Below, piece after piece: positions 57,300 to 64,000 of a stretch of 64,000 bases of DNA. Position 1 is the stretch's first letter. The number at the start of each line of letters is the position of its first letter. The DNA is from Anticarsia gemmatalis. Lineage: Eukaryota > Arthropoda > Insecta > Lepidoptera > Erebidae. Under the pieces are notes generated by a model, which was given only the letters and a program-made list of their open reading frames with translations, had not been told where the DNA came from and made no database searches. The position numbers were made by a program, and so were the translations under genes. The DNA lies in NCBI RefSeq assembly GCF_050436995.1, contig NC_134770.1:5280501-5344500 (forward strand). The letters run 5' to 3'.

Positions 57300-60200
57300 A
57301 TTGTTTTGGTGTGGATGGCTCTTGTCTGCCTATATCATAAAGGGTTTAACTTTGCCAGGATTATAAACACCGAAATTATTGATAAGTACGTTGATCTTCA
57401 TAGTTCATTGTCCTATTTCTGGTAAGGACATTATTTTTATTTAATGTGAGATACTCCTATCACTGGAAGTAGGAATAAAGCTAGAAATAAATAAATACTT
57501 ATTCACCAAATCAGCAGCAGATGCACGTATTTCGTGAAATAAAACGCCTCTATAAGTAAATTACTAATTTTAGAGTAATTTTGCTACAAAGTGCTTGTAA
57601 GTAAGTTACTCGTTGGAAAATTATAAACCTGTTAACATTTCCTTAAAGACGTTTCGCCCAAGTTGTACTTCTACAAAGTTTCAAGTAGTTATAGCACGTA
57701 TAACATCATAAACATAGTAAGATAGTTATTATTCAAATAACAGGCTAGCTTCTGTGCAAAACAGCTACTTAACTACTTAATAGGAAACTCGCACAAGTGT
57801 ATTATTAATCAACAAAAAACATCATTCAAAAACAAGTTTCATACGGAATCTATTATTACCTTAATTGGATTGTTATAACAAGAACTCCGTAGTTAAAAGA
57901 TCCTTCTATCTTTACACAGAGATAAATGTAACTTATTAACTAACTCCCATGTCCAGCAACGATAGCCATTAAAACATAGCTATAGCAGTTACAATTGCTA
58001 TGAACACACGTAATCGAGTAGTTCAATCAGTAAGTGCGTCATATATTGTCATTGAACTTGGGTGAAAGTTTATTTTTAAATGAACAAAACTTTTAAGGCT
58101 CTCCATTTGACAAGCAATGAAAGTGCTTTACAGATTCGGTTGGCATTTCCCGATTGCCTTTGCCTGCCATAAAAGAAAATGTATCTGTCAACAAACATGG
58201 ATGACATTACGTCATACGCCATTGAACTTGATTTTAGAATGCGTTTGAAATTAAAATGTCGTCGTGTCATGTCGGATAACTTAACGAAAATGGACATGCG
58301 TTTCGTAACGAAAGTTATAAAGCTTTAGAAAAATATTCGAAATTGAAGTCACATATAATATATCACAATATTACCGGAAGGTAAATGCAATAATCTGTAA
58401 TAATAAAGCTATTAATTCTGTTTTTTATCTTAAATTGGATACTTGTACCTACATAAATCAGTCTTAAACATTACGTTAAAAACACTACACAGAATGTTTG
58501 TAATAACTTAATAAGTTACTAATTAAAGCTTGTTGCACAACCCTACAAAAAAAACCTGAATCCCAACATCCGATTCCAAAATCGAATTTTCAATATGGAG
58601 CGTTCGAAAATGGCGGCGTTACGTAACGGAGAAAGTGAGAAGTTCAAGATGAAATTAAGTGGAATTGATGCGACTAATATGGGCTCATTGTGTCGAAGAG
58701 AGGCGATTAGACCTTTGTAAGATGTAATGGCGTGATGACCTGAACACACGTGCGATTAACTACATGTGTAACGTTGATAGGAGTTTCGTAACACATACTT
58801 ATTCACTTGTAAACTATCACTTTGAGATGATCGGATTAATGGATAATCGGAATTTAACCTGTTTTTATTGAAAATGTAGGTATTGCTTGTAAAGTAGTGA
58901 GATATTTTTAAGTTCAATAGTGAGTGCCGTGGTCATTAAATAATCTACTGAAAGATGCTCCAAATAATCAATTCGGAATCTGATTTAAAATATTTTTGTA
59001 GTAGTGAATATCTTTTTCATTTTTTGTAACCTTTGCACAGATACAGAGCGTTTTGTTTGAAGCATATGAAGATTTTAAATAGGTATACTACTTTTCCGTC
59101 CCGCTCAAGGCAGATTCATAGCATTTAATTCCTTAATAGGTACTCCAAACGGATTCCTTACATCCCAGTAAACACATGTAATAATCCCTTTTCTGCCACT
59201 CCTTGTCTTAAACAGCGTGCACTGAGTGCGAGGCTCGCAACTCGTCCAACGGGATGCCATAAGCCTGTTGACGGCACGGAAACAGGTACAGAACAATTTT
59301 ACTCGCAACCTTGACTTGCTAGGACGACACCGACAATACCTACCCTCCAATTATTAAAAAAAAATAACTGTCATTAACAACTGTCATTAATTGGCGGGAA
59401 CGTAATAAAAAAAGTTGCCAAGTGCAATGATTGACTATGGCCAAATTTTAACACGTAATTTGTCGGGCTACAATGTCGACTGCTGACAATTTGCCTTGCA
59501 AACTATTTGTAAAGCTTCCTATTATGGTAAACATTAATGGCTTTTTGTAAACAATTTAATTAAGGTGAACTTAATTAAGTGTCTTGTAATTGTGCTGATT
59601 GGTGGTTCGTTTTAAGAAAACGTTGTTTATTTTACAACCAAAACAAGCGGGTGGACTTATTCGTTACTGCTCTAAAGTTTTTTTTAACTTGGTAGACTGA
59701 TAATGGAAATAATGGAATAGAACTGTTCACCAATATTATTATTGTTTGTATTAAAACCAATAAATGGACAAGCAAATCTACTTGATTCTTCGAAATCGTA
59801 AAATAAAGCAAATATTTTTATAGTGTGGGAGTCAAAATCGAATCACGCATTTAAGAACGAATAGCGGACATTGAATTCCTCTTAGTGAAAAAACCTATGA
59901 ATCGTAATATTCGTGAGAAGTATGAGTTATGTTTACAGCTGTTCTATTGTGTCCAATTAGAAACTCATACAAAACTTTATTCTTATACAGACCTACGTCT
60001 ATGTTTGTAGTACCTAAGCCTTTTATTACTTATATTTCTCTTTCTTTATAGATCCGTATATGCATTCCCCAATTTCCCGGATATGGTCAGTCAAGCAAGA
60101 AAGATCAATGCATACATCCCAAAACTTGCCAACCGAAATCTTGCAATTCAATTTTGAGTTGGCAACATCGTTGTCTAGACGGCCGACATGGCGGACATTG

Positions 60201-62261
60201 ACAAATTCGTTCGGTAATAGAAAGCTCACGTTGTTATCTGTGAACAAGGCGGATGCGAGGCGCGGGTGTCGACTGGCTCGGACAGTGCGAGTAGCGGCCA
60301 TTCAAGTTACGCGCCGGTGGGCGGACCTGACCGGCCTGTCCTACAGGGCTACAATACGAAGAAGAGCAACAGTAATATAACTGTGAAGCCAGCCAGTTTC
60401 ACATTTATTTGTATTTAAGTGTCAGATCAACTATCTGCTAAACATTAACAGCAAATGTATGAAAACCACAGTAAAAGAAATAATCTGACAAGCAATTTGA
60501 TAGTTATTTATTAGGGGTGAAAACAGGCATAGAGCTTTTAAATTGAACTGTAAACTTCTAAACGTCAAATTCAAAATTTTGATTTTGACAGATGCATAAT
60601 TAAAAAATATTGCTTGCAAAGGATTTGTGCTCCCAGTAAATCACAATCATGTATAGAGTAGTCTACTAATCGCTCTCGATGATCGATCAGAACAGTAGTA
60701 AATACAATCTATTTGGATTTATTGATGATCTGCCAACCGCGGTGTCTGGAAATTGGGATAGTTTATAACTGACACCAATACTGAGAACTGTTCATCATTT
60801 ATAACTGCTGATGTAAACACGTCTACGCTATAAAATGACTTTCGATAACTATTCTAGCAGACCTGCCACTAATTTACTGCCCGAATCGTCTTTTGGTTAA
60901 TCTCTGCAATCTTTTCTACCTGAATTACCTATATATTTTAATAAACGTCTTTCACTTTTATTTCATTTTCATGAATCTAAAACCCGATTGTAGCGTTATG
61001 TTTATTTTAGTCAATGACATTAAACGCGCAAATCAAATTATTTACGAACTTTAACTTTTACCGATAATATATTAACGTCGAAATACGGATAGGAATGACT
61101 TGTGACCACTAAGATGACTAACGGTAACGTTTTATGACGAAATGAGATTATACCTACACGTAAACAGATTCTCAGCTATTTTACATTGTTTACTACTTCG
61201 TTACGCTTTTAAATACACTCCATTTTTTTATTTATTGCCTACATAAAGCAGAATAACAATAAATTCGTGAGTAAATCAGCATTAAGTAGTAAATTTCGAC
61301 ACTGACACATCGCGTAAATAATTACCGATATAAAAATCATCCATAAACTAACGGACATTGATTTACAACATAAAATAAATAAACCTGCCACGAAATTAAT
61401 AATTAGCCTCAAGTTTTTTTTTTAAATTATAATTATTTGTGTAATAAAAGTTATAATAGCTATTCGAATTTAATCCTGATTAATCATCACTACCATTCTG
61501 TTGGACCTATTCTTCTTTTCAAAATACTTCCGTCTAGAATTCCCGTACAAGACCAGGAAAATCCACTGCAATAGGTATTAAATATTCACTATCATCAATT
61601 GGTAGTAAATGTGAATATTGGAAGCCACATTAAATTTCTGAATCAAGTTTCAATCAACTCTTTAAGTAGTTTGCATTGCCGAAAACAGTCAAAACTTTAA
61701 CTGGTGCTCAAATGTGACGTAGACTGTATGCTATTTACGCATCACTATAAAAATGAGTATCTTTTTCGTATCTGTAACTTTGATTTACCTAGTCATTAAT
61801 TCGTAAGCTATACTTACTACGTACATTAATTTGACTTTTTAGAGCCAAAAAGGTATAATACCTTATTATTAAAGCTGTTTTACATTTTCTTCTTCATCAT
61901 CATCATCTACTATTCATAAATCATTATAAGGGCGAAAAACTACTGCAATTTACCTGTCTAGTGGCTCGTATGATACATTTTTCATCGGCACCTACAGCCG
62001 GGCTCCGTTATACTTGTGTCAAAGCATTTCTACCGCGATTGTTGTGCTCGATATAAATCTAGACTGGTTCTGTAAATCTAAGCCACGACTACATTCATGT
62101 AACGCTGTTCGCTAACGTCAATGTCATTCATTAATCTATCCGCGGTACAGCTGTGAATACGAAATCATTTGTTAGAATCTTAGCAAAGTAGAGGTCTACT
62201 CTCTGACTTCGAAACGAATTTTGTAAACTGTTTGGTAAAACAGTATTACTGTAGTTTCTAC
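57300..62261. other. Mostly non-coding stretch with weak exon candidates
   Basis: No repeats recognised. Weak coding-like segments at 58.59-58.72 kb (plus), 59.10-59.35 kb (minus) and 60.23-60.30 kb (minus) are described elsewhere. The rest shows nothing. Confidence 0.45.
60230..60380 (-). promoter_or_regulatory. GC-rich first-exon candidate on the minus strand
   Basis: A CpG-rich patch (ACCGGCGCGTAAC, CAGTCGACACCCGCGCC) stands out from AT-rich flanks. On the minus strand an ATG at 60301 opens MAATRTVRASRHPRLASALF, followed by TDNN to a donor-like GTGAGC (60224-60229), 24 codons in phase 0. It could be a 5' exon of the minus-strand RhoGEF gene or an unrelated promoter. The RhoGEF exon at 9.2 kb needs a phase-1 donor, so at least one more exon would lie between. 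Confidence 0.3.
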
Positions 62262-62393
62262 CACTATCGACTATTTACTACCGACTAGCTATTGAGAAAA
62301 GTTTTATATAAAAATGTGATTAGCACCTCTAGCGGGCGCTACAGGAACTACTTTAGCATTGCATTTTAAATGTCAAACTCTCGATACTCGATA
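62262..62393 (+). repeat. Dispersed repeat, family E
   Basis: ACTATCGACTATTTACTACC, GTGATTAGCACCTCTAGCGG, GCATTTTAAATGTCAAACTC, TCGATACTCGATA. Confidence 0.6.
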
Positions 62394-62542
62394 CCTAGTT
62401 TAGTTATTAGTTAGTTAGGGTTTAGAGCATCAAGCTACTATATTACTGTCCCATAGTCGGTCTCGCCTATCTATAATATTGTTAACTTAACCGTCCCATT
62501 AGCCGGGTATGAGGCTCCTCCGACCATGAGAGAGATGTACTA

Positions 62543-62659
62543 ACCCCTGGTTTCTGAGGTACAATCAGCAGTAGTTTATCTATTCGATAGCGTTAAAACT
62601 CATACAAAAAAAACGTTATTAAATAGATAAACTACCGCTAAATATACTCAGAAACCGGG
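62543..62659. mobile_element. Palindromic MITE, family F
   Basis: CCCCTGGTTTCTGAGGTACA, TAGTTTATCTATTCGATAGC, then ATAAACTACCGCTAAATATA and CTCAGAAACCGGGC. Confidence 0.7.
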
Positions 62660-63470
62660 CATTAGACCTTATTGCTTCTTTACTAAACAGGACTCATCTC
62701 GGGAGAACAGTAACTTATACGTCAACACGATCATCAACACGAAACCCGGACATCATGGTGGTCTGACAACATTATGAGTGACATAGCTGATAAAATAGTG
62801 ACAATAACATGACTGTACTCACAAAAAATATTCTTCGTTTGCTAGTTTTAGAGGAGATCACCGTAATTAAGAAAACTACGTTGAGATATTAAAAGCTTTT
62901 GACAAAAAAAACAAAAGCTATGCCTTGCCCGTAAGTCAGTAACAGCATATAATTACCTGAAACCAAAAAGAAAATACATTAACATCAACAATCTGCCAGA
63001 AAACAGCATCTAAAAAATGCATCTCATCGCATATCTCAATTTGAAAACATGGCGTGTTGTTATGATTGTTCAATTGTAAATATCAACAAGCATTATCATT
63101 GTATCTTTGTTTACAGCTGTGTTTAAGCCTGTCAATCTTGTCAAACCTGCCGAATTTCACTCGCGACATTTAACAGAAGGTAAAAGTTATAAAAACAAAC
63201 CCGTTCCGTGATTGATAAACAGTTGTGATAAAAGGAATTGCGTGTAATTCGATTTATTTTGATTTCTCGTGGGTAAGGAGGACTTATGTAAGATCTTTGC
63301 GGTTTGCTGGAGTTAAGAGGTAGCACTCCGCTTTTTGGCACTTGTATTTTATTAACCAACTTAAAAAAGGAGGAGGTTCTCAATTTGATTGTATTGTTCT
63401 TTATAACTATGCTTATTATCCGGTTTCAAATTGACAAATCCAGAACTTTGGTTTGATGTTTTATGAGAGA
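62660..63470. other. Non-coding stretch
   Basis: Contains AAAAAAGGAGGAGGTTCTCA near 63362, a repeat fragment also present at 14.7 kb. The 80-codon minus ORF across it is not supported. Confidence 0.5.
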
Positions 63471-63738
63471 CTAGCTGACCCGCGCAACTTCGCTTGCGTC
63501 ACATAAGAGAATCATAATTTTCCCCGTTTTTGTAACATTTTTCACTGATACTCTGCTCCTATTGGTCGTAGCGTGATGATATATAGCCTATAACCTTCCT
63601 CAATAAATGGGCTATCTAACACTGAAAGAATTTTTCAAATCGGACCAGTAGTTCCCGAGATTAGCGCGTTCAAACAAACAAACAAACAAACAAACAAACA
63701 AACAAACAAACTCTTCAGCTTTATAATATTAGTATAGA
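63471..63738 (-). mobile_element. Lep1-type non-autonomous Helitron with long (CAAA)n
   Basis: Reverse copy from CTAGCTGACCCGCGCAACTT to TTATAATATTAGTATAGAT. The (CAAA) microsatellite at about 63670-63711 is the longest of the copies here, as expected of replication slippage in this family. Confidence 0.75.
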
Positions 63739-64000
63739 TGAGCTGAGATATTTTTCAAATTCACAGTGCTTGAGACTTGGTCCAGATATCGTGTGAACCT
63801 TATGAATTTCAATGCTTAATAAGAAGCGGGAAATATGTATTAATATGTAAGTATGAGTACACCACCCAACAAGATAGTATAATACTGTTCTTGTACTCTA
63901 TTATACTTGGTTTTAAAGAACCAAAAGTCAAAGAAAACTAGAATATTTACGCGTTTTAATGACTCATACTACGTGCTACTGCTTCGTACTACAACTTCTA

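Noticed and set aside
60060..60380. 106-codon plus ORF
   Set aside because: GC-rich stretch with no domain; the minus strand has the better ATG and donor, so the plus ORF is probably a shadow.
63670..63711. Regular short repeats as a CRISPR-like or satellite array
   Set aside because: It is the (CAAA)n microsatellite of a Lep1 Helitron; there are no spacers.

Overview
The window looks like chromosomal DNA of a moth or butterfly (Lepidoptera, perhaps a noctuid-like moth). It is AT-rich and almost gene-free, with long intron-like stretches. It is littered with repeats typical of Lepidoptera: Lep1-type non-autonomous Helitrons with (GTTT)n tracts and GTCAGCTAGT ends, several tRNA-derived SINE families, a 5S rRNA-derived SINE, short palindromic MITEs and a Penelope-like retroelement. 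Nothing suggests a bacterial, viral or organellar source. The species assignment is inference from repeat style, not from a search.

Only one cellular gene is supported with confidence. Two minus-strand exons (9238 to 7961 and 7537 to 7428) join in phase across a 423-nt intron. They encode a long low-complexity region followed by the first helix of a Dbl-homology (RhoGEF) domain, most like the PLEKHG group. The rest of the DH and PH domains should lie left of base 1. The 5' exons should lie to the right, so much or all of 9.2-64 kb may be one giant 5' intron, or several introns with alternative promoters. The low-complexity exon carries three YDxP motifs of the kind bound by Crk-family SH2 domains.

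Layout. 1-7.4 kb: intron or flank with TGTCA-rich palindromes, a 63-bp tandem duplication and one Helitron fragment. 7.4-9.2 kb: the RhoGEF exons. 9.2-22 kb: non-coding with decayed SINEs and Helitrons, a 215-bp mariner-type MITE (15.9 kb), a palindromic MITE (19.3 kb), a GC-rich promoter-like spot (20.1 kb) and an 806-bp inverted-repeat transposon (21.7-22.5 kb). 22.7 kb: a compact nested-hairpin sequence. 25-33 kb: SINEs of three families, Helitron fragments and MITEs. 33-42 kb: promoter-like GC-rich spots, a CGATA palindrome with a DRE, a frameshifted coding-like segment (38.3-38.6 kb), an E2F-type palindrome and more SINEs and Helitrons. 43-51 kb: Lep1 copies and an inverted SINE pair. 50.5 kb: a small exon-like segment. 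55.6-57 kb: a 5'-truncated Penelope-like element (GIY-YIG endonuclease) inserted in a 5S-derived SINE with a visible 12-bp target duplication. 57-64 kb: mostly unannotated sequence with a GC-rich, minus-strand first-exon candidate at 60.2-60.3 kb, two more MITEs and a Lep1 copy.

Repeat boundaries are by eye and approximate to about 5-20 bases. Promoter and single-exon calls are weak and are marked so.
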